From the NCBI GenBank assembly GCA_040905685.1, contig JBBDRB010000110.1, positions 8,185 to 72,184 of the forward strand: a stretch of DNA of 64,000 bases. Direction: 5' to 3'. Below the pieces are notes generated by a model, which worked only from the letters and a program-made list of their open reading frames with translations, was not told the origin of the DNA and made no database searches. Position numbers and translations under genes: made by a program. Source of the DNA: JBBDMU01 sp040905685. GTDB lineage: Bacteria > Bacteroidota > Rhodothermia > Balneolales > Natronogracilivirgulaceae. Below are positions 8,465 through 17,238 of the stretch, one piece after another; the stretch's first letter is position 1, and the number at the start of each line of letters is the position of its first letter.

Positions 8465-9355
8465 TTAATCCGGATAAATCGATTTTTTGGCCGCCAGCAG
8501 GGTATTTTTCATCAGCATGGCCACGGTCATGGGTCCGACGCCGCCGGGGACGGGCGTTATCAGATCAGCTTTTTCGGCCACACTGTCAAAGTCACAATCC
8601 CCTACCAGCTTATACCCCTTGTCGCTGTCCGGATCGGCAATCCGGTTGATGCCCACATCGATGACCACCACCCCTTCCTTTACCATCTGCCCCGTTATCA
8701 GATTGGGAGAACCGGCGGCCACAATAATAATATCGGCGCTGATCGTGTGGCGGGTGATGTCTTTGGTGTATTTATGGCATATGGTGGTTGTGGCTTTGCC
8801 GGTGTCGTTTTCCCGGGATAAAATGATGCCCATCGGTGAGCCAACGATATTGCTGGCCCCCACCACTACGGCATGCCGGCCTTTGGTCGGAATGCTGTAG
8901 TGTCTGAACAGCTCCACGATGCCGGCAGGCGTGCATGACCGGAAGGTGGGCTGGCCGATGGCGAGCCTGCCGACATTCATGGGGTGAAAGCCGTCTACGT
9001 CTTTGCGATGATCGATGCATTCGATAATGGAAAACGACTGCAAATGCTGGGGAAGCGGAAGTTGCAGCAGAATACCGTCTATATGGTCATCGTTATTGAA
9101 GTTGCTGATGACTTCCATCAGCTCTTTTTTCGAGATGGTATCGGGTAGTATCAGCGTATCGGATTCAATGCCCACCTCCTTGCAGGCTTTTGTTTTGGCC
9201 CTTACATAGGTATGGGAGGCCGGATCGTTGCCGGTCAGGATGGCCTGGAGTTTGGGTTTTCGGTTGCCCTTACCCGTCCATTCGTTGATGTCTTTTTTTA
9301 CCAGGTCCCGGGTCAGCCGGGCTACTTTAATGCCGTCTATGATGTTTGATGCCAT
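8465..9355 (-). CDS. folD: Bifunctional methylene-THF dehydrogenase/methenyl-THF cyclohydrolase
   Basis: FolD interconverts 5,10-methylene-THF, methenyl-THF and 10-formyl-THF using NADP+. The 296-residue protein shows the catalytic Tyr50/Lys54 pair in YVRAK, the substrate loop DGILLQLPLP, KDVDGFHPMNVGRL, the dinucleotide-binding motif VVVGASNIVGSPMG and the late signature PVPGGVGPMTVAML. I place the start at the ATG at 9353-9355 (MASNIIDG), which matches the family N-terminus; a longer in-frame start at 9406 adds 17 unconserved residues. It follows ccmB on the same strand. Confidence 0.96.
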   Translation of the reverse strand: MASNIIDGIKVARLTRDLVKKDINEWTGKGNRKPKLQAILTGNDPASHTYVRAKTKACKEVGIESDTLILPDTISKKELMEVISNFNNDDHIDGILLQLPLPQHLQSFSIIECIDHRKDVDGFHPMNVGRLAIGQPTFRSCTPAGIVELFRHYSIPTKGRHAVVVGASNIVGSPMGIILSRENDTGKATTTICHKYTKDITRHTISADIIIVAAGSPNLITGQMVKEGVVVIDVGINRIADPDSDKGYKLVGDCDFDSVAEKADLITPVPGGVGPMTVAMLMKNTLLAAKKSIYPD

Positions 9356-9432
9356 AACGTATTGCTCTGTTTTAATCAGGTTTTGGTCTTTCGTAAAATT
9401 AAGCATAATTCATATAACACGTTGATTGAGCC

Positions 9433-10101
9433 TTATTCATCCCAGATAAACTCAAACAGGATGACCGAGACGGAGATGACCACCCCGGTAAATCCCACCA
9501 TGGCCAGCATGTCATCGGTCAGCCCTTCCGGGGCATCCCCGGAAAAAGCGGCTTCGGTCGTACGGACCAGAAGAAGGATAAGCGGCACCAGCAACGGCAG
9601 GCTCAGCACGGAATAGATGGTGCCTTTTTGTGAGGCCTGCGATACGATCGCACCCAGCATGGTGGATACGCCCGACAGGCCCAGGGTTCCGAAAAATAAT
9701 ATAAAAACCAGCAAACCGGGCTGATAAACGGTGATATTGAGCATAAACAGGTAGACCATCAGCGATAAAAACGTCACCAGCAACGTGAACAGGAAGTTGT
9801 AGATCAACTTGCCGGTATACACGGCGCCGGGTTCGCCGTGAAGCCGGAGAAGATCGAAGGTACCCCGTTCGGTCTCAGTAATGAACGAGCGGCCCAAAAC
9901 CGTCAGGGAAGCAAAGAGTATGATAATCCAGATGAGTCCGCTTCGGGCGGTCAGCGGCAGCTCTTCAGCCCGAAGTGAAAACAGAACAATGAGCAGGGCG
10001 CCGCCAACAAAAGCCAGCACCGTATTAAGTGCATATTTTGACTGCAGTTCCAGTTGAATATCTTTATTCAGCACGGCCAGCATTGTACGAAACCATTTCA
10101 T
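9433..10101 (-). CDS. ccmB: Heme exporter/cytochrome c maturation protein CcmB
   Basis: This 222-residue membrane protein has about six helices and CcmB hallmarks: an N-terminal KDIQLELQSKYALNTVLAF segment, the cytosolic ITETERGTFDLLRLHG loop, and GLSGVSTMLGAIVSQASQKGTIYSVLSLPLLVPLIL. With CcmA and CcmC it belongs to the system I heme-handling ABC complex that matures c-type cytochromes. No ccmA, ccmC, ccmE or ccmF is visible here: folD lies downstream and a divergent ptsN upstream. The other components must therefore be elsewhere or outside this window. Confidence 0.9.
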   Translation of the reverse strand: MKWFRTMLAVLNKDIQLELQSKYALNTVLAFVGGALLIVLFSLRAEELPLTARSGLIWIIILFASLTVLGRSFITETERGTFDLLRLHGEPGAVYTGKLIYNFLFTLLVTFLSLMVYLFMLNITVYQPGLLVFILFFGTLGLSGVSTMLGAIVSQASQKGTIYSVLSLPLLVPLILLLVRTTEAAFSGDAPEGLTDDMLAMVGFTGVVISVSVILFEFIWDE

Positions 10102-10238
10102 GGCATCATGGTACGGAATTTCATAGAATTATGGTCCTGAATATACAGTAAAAATTCCCCCGCTAATACTATGACTTGCCTCACACGTTGTGTATATTTT
10201 ATTGATCTTAATAAGCAGTATTCCAATTATATCACTTT
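10102..10238. promoter_or_regulatory. Divergent promoter region between ccmB and ptsN-like gene
   Basis: This 137-base gap carries outward promoters. Near 10177-10187 is an inverted repeat, acac-gtt-gtgt, followed by a TA-rich block (tatattttatt) about 50 bases upstream of the ptsN-like start, plausibly a -10 region or operator. The assignment is by position and is not verified. Confidence 0.35.
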
Positions 10239-10706
10239 ATGAAAATACATGAACTGCTGGACGATGAGAACATTTTGCCTCAACTTCGGGTTGCATCCAA
10301 GCAGGAAGCTATACAAAAGCTGATCGACACCCTCACCCTGGATGTCGGCAATGCTAAAGAAACGTGTATAAAAGCCGTCCTTGAACGGGAATCGATCATG
10401 TCTACCGGGGTCGGCAAGGGCCTGGCCATCCCTCACGGCAAGGCCAAAGGCCTTGACAAAACCTATGCTGCCTTTGCCAAGCTGGACCCTCCCATAGAAT
10501 ATGACGCCATAGACGGGGATCCGGTACAGCTTATTTTTTTACTCGTCGGACCGGAATCCCAGAATTCCCTTCATATTAAGATGCTGAGCAGGATTTCCCG
10601 GCTGCTGAACAGCGCCTCGTTCCGCGAGCGGCTCATCCGGTGCAAGTCCCGCAAAGAGATGCTGGATGCCTTCCGGCTCGAAGAAGAACAATTTATCAGA
10701 ATATGA
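10239..10706 (+). CDS. ptsN: Stand-alone PTS EIIA (PtsN-like) protein
   Basis: This 155-residue protein spans one PTS_EIIA_2 domain. The potential phospho-acceptor is His66 in GLAIPHGKAKG; the preceding ERESIMSTGVGKG and following FLLVGPESQNSLHIKMLSRISRLL match EIIA-Ntr/EIIA-Fru proteins. In nitrogen-type PTS systems such proteins regulate transporters and kinases rather than move sugar. No EIIB or EIIC is adjacent. Its last four bases overlap the holB start (ATGA), so translation is coupled. HPr kinase is encoded about 45 kb away in this window. Confidence 0.88.
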   Translation: MKIHELLDDENILPQLRVASKQEAIQKLIDTLTLDVGNAKETCIKAVLERESIMSTGVGKGLAIPHGKAKGLDKTYAAFAKLDPPIEYDAIDGDPVQLIFLLVGPESQNSLHIKMLSRISRLLNSASFRERLIRCKSRKEMLDAFRLEEEQFIRI

Positions 10707-11881
10707 GCATAGATTTGGGAGGAAAAAGGCTGGTGGGGCAAACCATGGCCCGCGAAAAAATTGGCAGGATACTGGCATCCGACCGCCTGAGCCACGCTTA
10801 CCTCCTTTCCGGTCCGCCCGGTACCGGCAAAAAACCTCTGGCCCTGGCTTTTGCCGAAGCCGTAAACGGCATTAGCAACCTCTCCGACCTTAAGGACCTG
10901 ACCACCTCCGCAAAAAGATCCTGGTTCCATCATCCGGATATCCATGTTTTTCTTCCCCTGCCCAGGGTGTGTGCGGCCGGTGAGCTTCCCTCCAGGGTCA
11001 GCCTGCTGGCCGCCGATCCCTATGAGGTCGTTGATTTCTCTGTCAGGCCCTCGCTCACCGATCAGTCGGAAAGCAAGAACCGCAACGCTTTCTACTCCAT
11101 AGAATATTTCAGGGAGCAGATACGACCGGCTACCCTCATGAAGCCGAACGAGGGAAACCGGACCGTCATCATTATTTCCAATATTGAGAAAATGCGGGTG
11201 GAGGGGTTTAATGCCTTTCTCAAAATGCTGGAAGAGCCGTCCGAACGGCTCATGTTCATCCTGACCACCGACCAAATTGATGCGGTGCTGCCAACGGTAA
11301 TATCCCGGTGCCAGCTTATACCCTGCCCATCGCTGACGCAGGAAGAGATCCGGCAGGGACTGATCACCCATGAACAGATGGATGAACCCGATGCCCGTTA
11401 CCTGTCGCGCATCGCGGCCGGTAACTACAGCCTGACGCGTTTTTATGATGCGGAGACCCTGAGGCTAACGCGCAACCAGGTGGTCGATTTCCTGCGTTTT
11501 GCCTTCGCCCGCGACGCTAAAAACATTATAGCGGTGAGCCGCAGCTGGAACAGCGATCTGAATCAGGAAGGACAAATCACGCTTATGAACAGCCTGGAAG
11601 TCTTCATCCGCGATCTGATGATCTATTCGGCGACCGGTAATGAGGATCTGGTGACCAACAGCGATCAGTTGGAGACCATCCGGAAATTTTGCAGTAGCCT
11701 GGCCGAGGCGCGGCTGGATGAAATGATAGACGAAGTTTCGGCCGTCAGGATACTGCTTCAGCAAAATGTAAATGCCAGCCTGGCGTTTACCGTGCTGGCG
11801 AATCGCTTTTCCGCGCTGATGCGGGGCCGGGAGCTACCCGGCCGGCAAACCCAATCGCTCAGCTTTGAACATACCGGTTAG
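10703..11881 (+). CDS. holB: DNA polymerase III delta-prime subunit (clamp-loader ATPase-like)
   Basis: This 392-residue protein belongs to the DnaX/HolB AAA+ group. The P-loop GPPGTGKK (residues 37-44) follows RLSHAYLLSG, and the region around VEGFNAFLKMLEEPSERLMFILTTDQ and VISRCQLIPC is typical of delta-prime (sensor 1/SRC). The four-cysteine zinc module of E. coli HolB or DnaX is absent. The start at ATG 10703 overlaps the ptsN stop. It would act in the replisome to load the sliding clamp. dapF follows after 8 bases. Confidence 0.88.
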   Translation: MSIDLGGKRLVGQTMAREKIGRILASDRLSHAYLLSGPPGTGKKPLALAFAEAVNGISNLSDLKDLTTSAKRSWFHHPDIHVFLPLPRVCAAGELPSRVSLLAADPYEVVDFSVRPSLTDQSESKNRNAFYSIEYFREQIRPATLMKPNEGNRTVIIISNIEKMRVEGFNAFLKMLEEPSERLMFILTTDQIDAVLPTVISRCQLIPCPSLTQEEIRQGLITHEQMDEPDARYLSRIAAGNYSLTRFYDAETLRLTRNQVVDFLRFAFARDAKNIIAVSRSWNSDLNQEGQITLMNSLEVFIRDLMIYSATGNEDLVTNSDQLETIRKFCSSLAEARLDEMIDEVSAVRILLQQNVNASLAFTVLANRFSALMRGRELPGRQTQSLSFEHTG

Positions 11882-11889
11882 GACAGCCC

Positions 11890-12702
11890 ATGATCCCATT
11901 TCATAAAATGCAGGGAGCCGGAAACGACTTTGTCGTGATCGATAACCGGTCGCTGGAACTTTCCATGGACCAGATCATAGCCATCACTCCCCGCCTGTGT
12001 GACCGCAGGTTCGGCATCGGCGCCGACGGAACCCTGGTGCTGCAAAAATCCGGCGTCGCCGATTACACCATGACCTATCGCAACGCCGACGGCAGCGATG
12101 CCGGGATGTGTGGTAACGGAGGCCGTTGCCTGGCCAAATTTGCTGTACTGAAGGGATTCCCTCCGCTTCATACGTTTACCGTGCATGATCACATTTACGA
12201 GGCCAGCGTACACGATCAGGGCGTTTCCATTAAGTTCCCTGTGGAGGTCACCCCTATCCCCCTCGGCCGTTTAGGCGGTTACGAACTGTTGCAGGTGGAT
12301 GCCGCCACCGAGCATGTGGTCATCGTAGTGGATGAGCCCGCCCTGGAGCAGGAAGAAGAATTAAGGCGAAGCGGACGGATCATACGGTCGTCGCAGAAGG
12401 CATTTCCAAAAGGCACCAATGTAAATTTCATGAGCGTGAGGGCTAATGATCACCTTGGCTTGCAGACCTATGAGCGTGGAGTGGAAAACCTTACCCTGGC
12501 CTGCGGAACCGGGGCCATTGCCTCATCCATCGCTCATCACTATTTGCAGGGTTTGCGAAATGAAAAGGCCGGTATGAAGGTTGATTGTAAAGGGGGCCGG
12601 CTCACTGTTGATTTTGAGTTTCAGCCGTCCCGGAATATTTATCATCATATATATCTTAGCGGACCCGCAGATTTTGTATTTGAAGGCACCATTTCACGTT
12701 AG
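11890..12702 (+). CDS. dapF: Diaminopimelate epimerase
   Basis: DapF converts LL- to meso-diaminopimelate for lysine and peptidoglycan synthesis. The 270-residue protein has the two catalytic cysteines in their motifs, Cys74 in DAGMCGNGGRC and Cys205 in LACGTGA, plus the N-terminal MQGAGNDFVVIDNR signature. GTNVNFM and the ERGVENLT region also match. It lies 8 bases after holB, and its 3' end overlaps the start of the following T9SS plug gene if the TTG at 12680 is used. Confidence 0.96.
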   Translation: MIPFHKMQGAGNDFVVIDNRSLELSMDQIIAITPRLCDRRFGIGADGTLVLQKSGVADYTMTYRNADGSDAGMCGNGGRCLAKFAVLKGFPPLHTFTVHDHIYEASVHDQGVSIKFPVEVTPIPLGRLGGYELLQVDAATEHVVIVVDEPALEQEEELRRSGRIIRSSQKAFPKGTNVNFMSVRANDHLGLQTYERGVENLTLACGTGAIASSIAHHYLQGLRNEKAGMKVDCKGGRLTVDFEFQPSRNIYHHIYLSGPADFVFEGTISR

Positions 12703-13993
12703 CTTTTTTTTCCTGATTGGGGTCCTCGTCCCGGTGATGTCCTGCACACGGGCTACCGTGGAACCGGACAGGCCGGCGGCAACGGTCCAGGCGTATCCTG
12801 ATCTGAGGAACAGTGTCATGGTGAAGGGGCAGAACAGGCCGCCCCGGGGCATTCAAAGCATCCTGCTGTACCGCCAAACGCCTGACCAGGCGCCGGTGAT
12901 CGAATTAAACAGTAATCAGCAGCTCACCCTTAAATTCGATGACCTGGGCTTCGACAACCGCCGGTTCCGGGTGCGTTTCACGCATCATGACGCCGACTGG
13001 TCACCCAGTTCGCTGCTGCCCAATTTTTTTCAGAGAGGGTTCAGCGAAGACTATATTACCGATTCACAGACCAGCGAGGTACAGCGTCCGGCCTATACCC
13101 ACTACACCTACACCTTCCCCAACGAAAATATAGAGCTGCTGGCGAGCGGCAATTATATGATCGAGGTTTATGATTATGAGAGAGATGAAATATTGTTTTC
13201 CCTCCCTTTTTTCGTTCATGAAAACACCGGGAGAATAGAAACCCGCATTGAAGAGCTGTACGGGCTCGACGAGCGTTACCTGATGTTTCACCAGATCTTT
13301 GCCACCTACGCCTACCCCGAAGACGTGATCATCCCGGATACGGACCTGGAAACGCGCTTCGTTCAAAACCATTTCTGGGGAAGGGCCAGGGTGGCCGGTA
13401 TAGTGGATACCCCGGTGACCGGGCAGATCCGCTCCCATCTGGCGAGGGACAGCTCCTATGCCGGGCGGTTCGAGTTCAGAAGCCTGGATTTGCAGCGCCT
13501 GCAGCAGGAAGCCTATAATATCATAGAATTCAGGCCCGAAACGACCCCTCCCCGGGTCGTGCTCATGCGCGATGTGGTTAACCTGGACATGACTCCCCGC
13601 ACATCCCAAAGCCACCGTTTTGGGGTCCCGGTGGATGAAACCGGCGCCCGCTATGCGGATGTCTATTTCGAGCTGGAAATTCCCCGCCGGGAACAGATCG
13701 GTAAGCCGGTCTATGTGATCGGGCCGTTCAATAACTGGATTATTAATGAAAACCACCGCATGACCTATGACAGGGACAGGCAAAGCTATACCGGCAACGC
13801 CCTGGTCAAGGAAGGCCTGTATGACTATAAATATGCCGTGGTAGAACAGGGCGCGGTAAATGACCTTCGCCTCGACGCCAGTTTTGCCGATTCAAGGCAG
13901 GTTTACCATACCTTCGTCTATTTTTTTGACCCCGGCCTGCAGGCCGACCGCTTATTAATGGTCCATGATCATACGACCCGGCAACGATTTTAG
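12680..13993 (+). CDS. Type IX secretion plug-like lipoprotein (DUF5103 family)
   Basis: The product is about 437 residues. I chose TTG at 12680 because it gives a textbook lipoprotein signal (KAPFHVSFFFLIGVLVPVMSC), with lipidation predicted at Cys22; the overlap with dapF is 23 bases. The mature part has the order of the DUF5103/T9SS plug family: an early beta-rich domain (LKFDDLGFDNRRFRVRFTH, HYTYTFPNENI, ASGNYMIEVYD), a middle barrel-like domain, and a C-terminal immunoglobulin/E-set-like domain (VIGPFNNWI, GLYDYKYAV). The plug closes the SprA translocon of type IX secretion. The four-base convergent overlap with the next gene is notable. Confidence 0.8.
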   Translation: MKAPFHVSFFFLIGVLVPVMSCTRATVEPDRPAATVQAYPDLRNSVMVKGQNRPPRGIQSILLYRQTPDQAPVIELNSNQQLTLKFDDLGFDNRRFRVRFTHHDADWSPSSLLPNFFQRGFSEDYITDSQTSEVQRPAYTHYTYTFPNENIELLASGNYMIEVYDYERDEILFSLPFFVHENTGRIETRIEELYGLDERYLMFHQIFATYAYPEDVIIPDTDLETRFVQNHFWGRARVAGIVDTPVTGQIRSHLARDSSYAGRFEFRSLDLQRLQQEAYNIIEFRPETTPPRVVLMRDVVNLDMTPRTSQSHRFGVPVDETGARYADVYFELEIPRREQIGKPVYVIGPFNNWIINENHRMTYDRDRQSYTGNALVKEGLYDYKYAVVEQGAVNDLRLDASFADSRQVYHTFVYFFDPGLQADRLLMVHDHTTRQRF

Positions 13994-16900
13994 AAATCGA
14001 GACCGATGCTGAAATAATGCGTCCGGGATCCAAAACCGTCGTTCAGGTCATACGGCCAGCCCATATCCCACCGGAACGGCATCCCCAGCACGATAGTCCG
14101 GAGACCAAAACCCGTGCCAAGCAACGGATCCTGAAATTCGGTACCCTGCATGGTCATCCCTGCATCCACAAACGCACCGCCGGTGATGTTGTACAACGGT
14201 ATGATCGGAATAGGGCCCGGCAACAGGGCCGCCATCAGCGGAAAACGGAATTCGGCATTAAACAGGCCGTATTTGTCCCCATAGGAGGCATTGAAATTAT
14301 GTCCCCGCAGAGGCAGGGCCGGCTGGGTAAAGAAAATATCTTCCAGGCGGTCTATCGGGATCTGACCGTCTTCCCAGCGGTAGTTGATCCAGTTTTCCAT
14401 ACCGCCGATGAAGAAGTTTTGGGCATCACGGCCAAAAGATACCCCCCCTGAACCCCGGAACGCCAGCGAATACATGCCGCCAAAGCCCAGGTTGATATAC
14501 TGGCGGTAATCGCCCATCAGTGAAATAAACTGTATGATGTCTCCCCCCAACGGCGGACTGCCGGAAAGCCGGAGATTATACCTTGAACCCATGGCGGGAG
14601 TGATCCCGTTCATGAATTGCGTCACGTCTCTGGTATAGCTTACTTCCGGAAACAGAAAGAAAGCCGATTCCGAGTCACTCTGCATTCCCGAAAGCAGGCT
14701 GAAGTCCTGGTTTATGTTGATCAGACTGGCTCCGTAATCAATTCTTGTGAACTTGTCCAGCGGATACTGAAAACTGGCCCCTCCCCCATAATAGCGGTAT
14801 CGCACCAGCTGGATATTTCCGGTTTGATCAATAGCCTGAAAATTCCGGGCCGTATGGAAATAATTGACCATATAGTTGGTCCGGTTTTTAAAATAGCCGT
14901 AGCTGAGCTGATAATCGCTGTTCCGGAGATCAAATACCAGGTTACTGGCCACCGTAAACCGGTGATCGCCCAGCAGGTCGCTGAAAGACATCTGGGTAAC
15001 GGCGAAGACTCCGTAGCCGGTAGAAACCGTACCTCCGGCATAGGTCAGATCCGGAGAGAACGAAAGGCGATAGCGGCGCGGTACATAGCGCCCGTCGTCG
15101 GTTTTGTTCTCTACTGGACTAAACATCCGTCCTTCCGGAGTTTCGGCGAATTCCTCTTCGATGGATTCTCCAAAGACGTAATCCCGGAAGTCCACCTCAT
15201 CCGGTCCCCGTTCGACCGTATCTTCCGGCTCCCCCTCATCCTCCTCTTCTTCACGGATCTGTTCAAACATAGCTGAGTTCAGCAAATCGGCATCTATGGA
15301 CTGAAAAATATCCTGGGGCTGGGTCAGCGTACTGTGGATATGGGCAAAGGCCGGCACACGCTCATGCTGAGATTCCGTCAGGCGTCGCTCGGCCCACAGG
15401 CTTTGCTGCAGCTGAGAACTGACCGTCCGGTTGAGGGGATTGTCGATCATGAACACATCGAGGTATCCTCCGTTGTAGGCATTGGCCACCAGTTTACTTC
15501 CATCCGCGCTGATGGACATTTGCTGGACACCCGTGATCAGATCGGTCAGCGGGGTACTCGTCCTCTCGTTTGGATTGAGCTCGTAAACGTTGGGGATGCC
15601 ATTCTGGTCGGAGATGTACACAATCCGCCCGTCCCGGGTCATTAGGGGACGGTTTTCCCTGGAATTAACCGTGCTGGTAAGCCTTTGCGCCCGATTCTGA
15701 CCCAGATTCACCCTGTAGATATCGGATTGGTTGAGGTAGGGATTCAGCAGCACATTATACCCCGTTTTATACGTATTCAGCGAAACCCTGTCTCCGCGGT
15801 CGGAGGCGAACAATATGCCCCGGGAATCGGTCGTCCAGGAGGGATCGTAATCGCTGAACACGTCATTGGTGACATTAAAGAAATCCTCGTTTACCAGGTT
15901 GTATACGTAGATATTGGTATAGGGTCCGGAATTTCCGTTGAAGGCCAGTTTTTGTCCGTCCGGGGACCAGGCCACCGATCCGATGGCATCGATTTCGGGA
16001 AAATGCAGCCTTTGGATATTCCCGGAATTGTAGTCAATAATGGCGAGATCAATATTTCCCCTGGTCCGCGTAGACAAGGCCAGGCGTTCGCCGTCGGGTG
16101 ACCAGGTTAAATTCGGCCTGAGTATGTTCAGCTCTTCGAAATCAACGTTATCTTCACCCTTGACAAGGGTGCGTATCAGGCTGCCGTCGAGCGCGCTCAC
16201 CACGACCACGTCAAAATAGCCCCTGCGGTTCGTGATCAGGGCGATCCGGTCACCCTGAGGTGATATTGTCGGACTTACATTGTAGGAACCGCCCATTTCC
16301 CGTTCGGTAATCAATGTTCCAATGTTCTTAAGACTTTCGCGTTCGGCAACTTCCGGCCAGTAACGGACTCTCAGCCATTCATGCCACCGTTCCGACAGCT
16401 CGGGCAGGGTCAGGCCCAGGGCCTGCCGCATGCCGGCCGGAACACTGCGGGTCATTTGTACGCTCTGGAGGATCTCGGCAATTTTTTCACGGCCGTATTC
16501 CTGGACTATATAATCCCACATGGCTTGTCCCCCCCGGTAGGCAAAAAAACCGGATAAACCCTGGATGGGCGGCAAAAAGTTGTTAATGACCGCATCCCGG
16601 ATAAACATGTCCGTGTCGGTATCCCATCCCTGGGAAGTATATTCAGCCAGCCCTTCCTCAAACCAAAGGGGGAATACCAGCTGGATGTTGTTCTGGATGA
16701 TGGACTGAACCGAGCCTCCATAGAACATATCGTTAAACACGGCATGCAGGAGTTCGTGATGCAATACCTGGCGGTAATCGTAATAATTGCCCATGAAGGG
16801 GATGGTTATCCGGTTTTTGTATTTGTCGGTGACCCCGCCGATCCCCTGGGCATCAACCGGCAGCGGCACCACATTGGTCTGGGTGAAATCCGTATGGGAA

Positions 16901-17193
16901 TCATAGATTATGACGCTGATGCGATCGTTTATCTGATGATCAAAATCCTCGGCAAGCTGGGCATAGGCCGTTTCCAGGCTGTTCGCGGTAAATTCTGCCA
17001 GATAGTAGTTCTTGGAATCGTAATAGTACACATCAAAATGATCCGATTGGATATACCTCCAGTCGAACGTGTCGTACTGTACCCTGTTCTTGCCAAACTG
17101 TATGCTTTGTGCTTCACTCACGGAAGAGCCCAGGAAGAGCGAAAGAAGGATAACCGGCGTAATTAAGAGCTTTGGGTATTTCATGATTTTCAT
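13990..17193 (-). CDS. Peptidase-MA / beta-propeller / outer-membrane barrel fusion protein
   Basis: This is a 1067-residue exported protein with a signal peptide to about residue 29. Residues about 35-280 form a gluzincin (peptidase MA-like) domain with HELLH zinc motif and the downstream glutamate in FEEGLAEY. Residues about 300-620 carry WD40-like/PD40 TolB-type repeats (SPQGDRIALITNRRG; WSPDGERLALST; WSPDGQKLAFNG). After an acidic linker (EEEEDEGEPEDT), residues about 720-1067 form a bacterial-surface-antigen (BamA/Omp85-type) beta-barrel. A surface- or periplasm-facing protease tethered to the outer membrane is the natural reading. Its substrate is unknown. The final residue is Phe, as in many barrel proteins. 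Confidence 0.82.
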   Translation of the reverse strand: MKIMKYPKLLITPVILLSLFLGSSVSEAQSIQFGKNRVQYDTFDWRYIQSDHFDVYYYDSKNYYLAEFTANSLETAYAQLAEDFDHQINDRISVIIYDSHTDFTQTNVVPLPVDAQGIGGVTDKYKNRITIPFMGNYYDYRQVLHHELLHAVFNDMFYGGSVQSIIQNNIQLVFPLWFEEGLAEYTSQGWDTDTDMFIRDAVINNFLPPIQGLSGFFAYRGGQAMWDYIVQEYGREKIAEILQSVQMTRSVPAGMRQALGLTLPELSERWHEWLRVRYWPEVAERESLKNIGTLITEREMGGSYNVSPTISPQGDRIALITNRRGYFDVVVVSALDGSLIRTLVKGEDNVDFEELNILRPNLTWSPDGERLALSTRTRGNIDLAIIDYNSGNIQRLHFPEIDAIGSVAWSPDGQKLAFNGNSGPYTNIYVYNLVNEDFFNVTNDVFSDYDPSWTTDSRGILFASDRGDRVSLNTYKTGYNVLLNPYLNQSDIYRVNLGQNRAQRLTSTVNSRENRPLMTRDGRIVYISDQNGIPNVYELNPNERTSTPLTDLITGVQQMSISADGSKLVANAYNGGYLDVFMIDNPLNRTVSSQLQQSLWAERRLTESQHERVPAFAHIHSTLTQPQDIFQSIDADLLNSAMFEQIREEEEDEGEPEDTVERGPDEVDFRDYVFGESIEEEFAETPEGRMFSPVENKTDDGRYVPRRYRLSFSPDLTYAGGTVSTGYGVFAVTQMSFSDLLGDHRFTVASNLVFDLRNSDYQLSYGYFKNRTNYMVNYFHTARNFQAIDQTGNIQLVRYRYYGGGASFQYPLDKFTRIDYGASLININQDFSLLSGMQSDSESAFFLFPEVSYTRDVTQFMNGITPAMGSRYNLRLSGSPPLGGDIIQFISLMGDYRQYINLGFGGMYSLAFRGSGGVSFGRDAQNFFIGGMENWINYRWEDGQIPIDRLEDIFFTQPALPLRGHNFNASYGDKYGLFNAEFRFPLMAALLPGPIPIIPLYNITGGAFVDAGMTMQGTEFQDPLLGTGFGLRTIVLGMPFRWDMGWPYDLNDGFGSRTHYFSIGLDF

Positions 17194-17238
17194 GTCGATT
17201 ATTATGAGTTGAAGCTGTGCAAAATTGACAGGCCTTAT

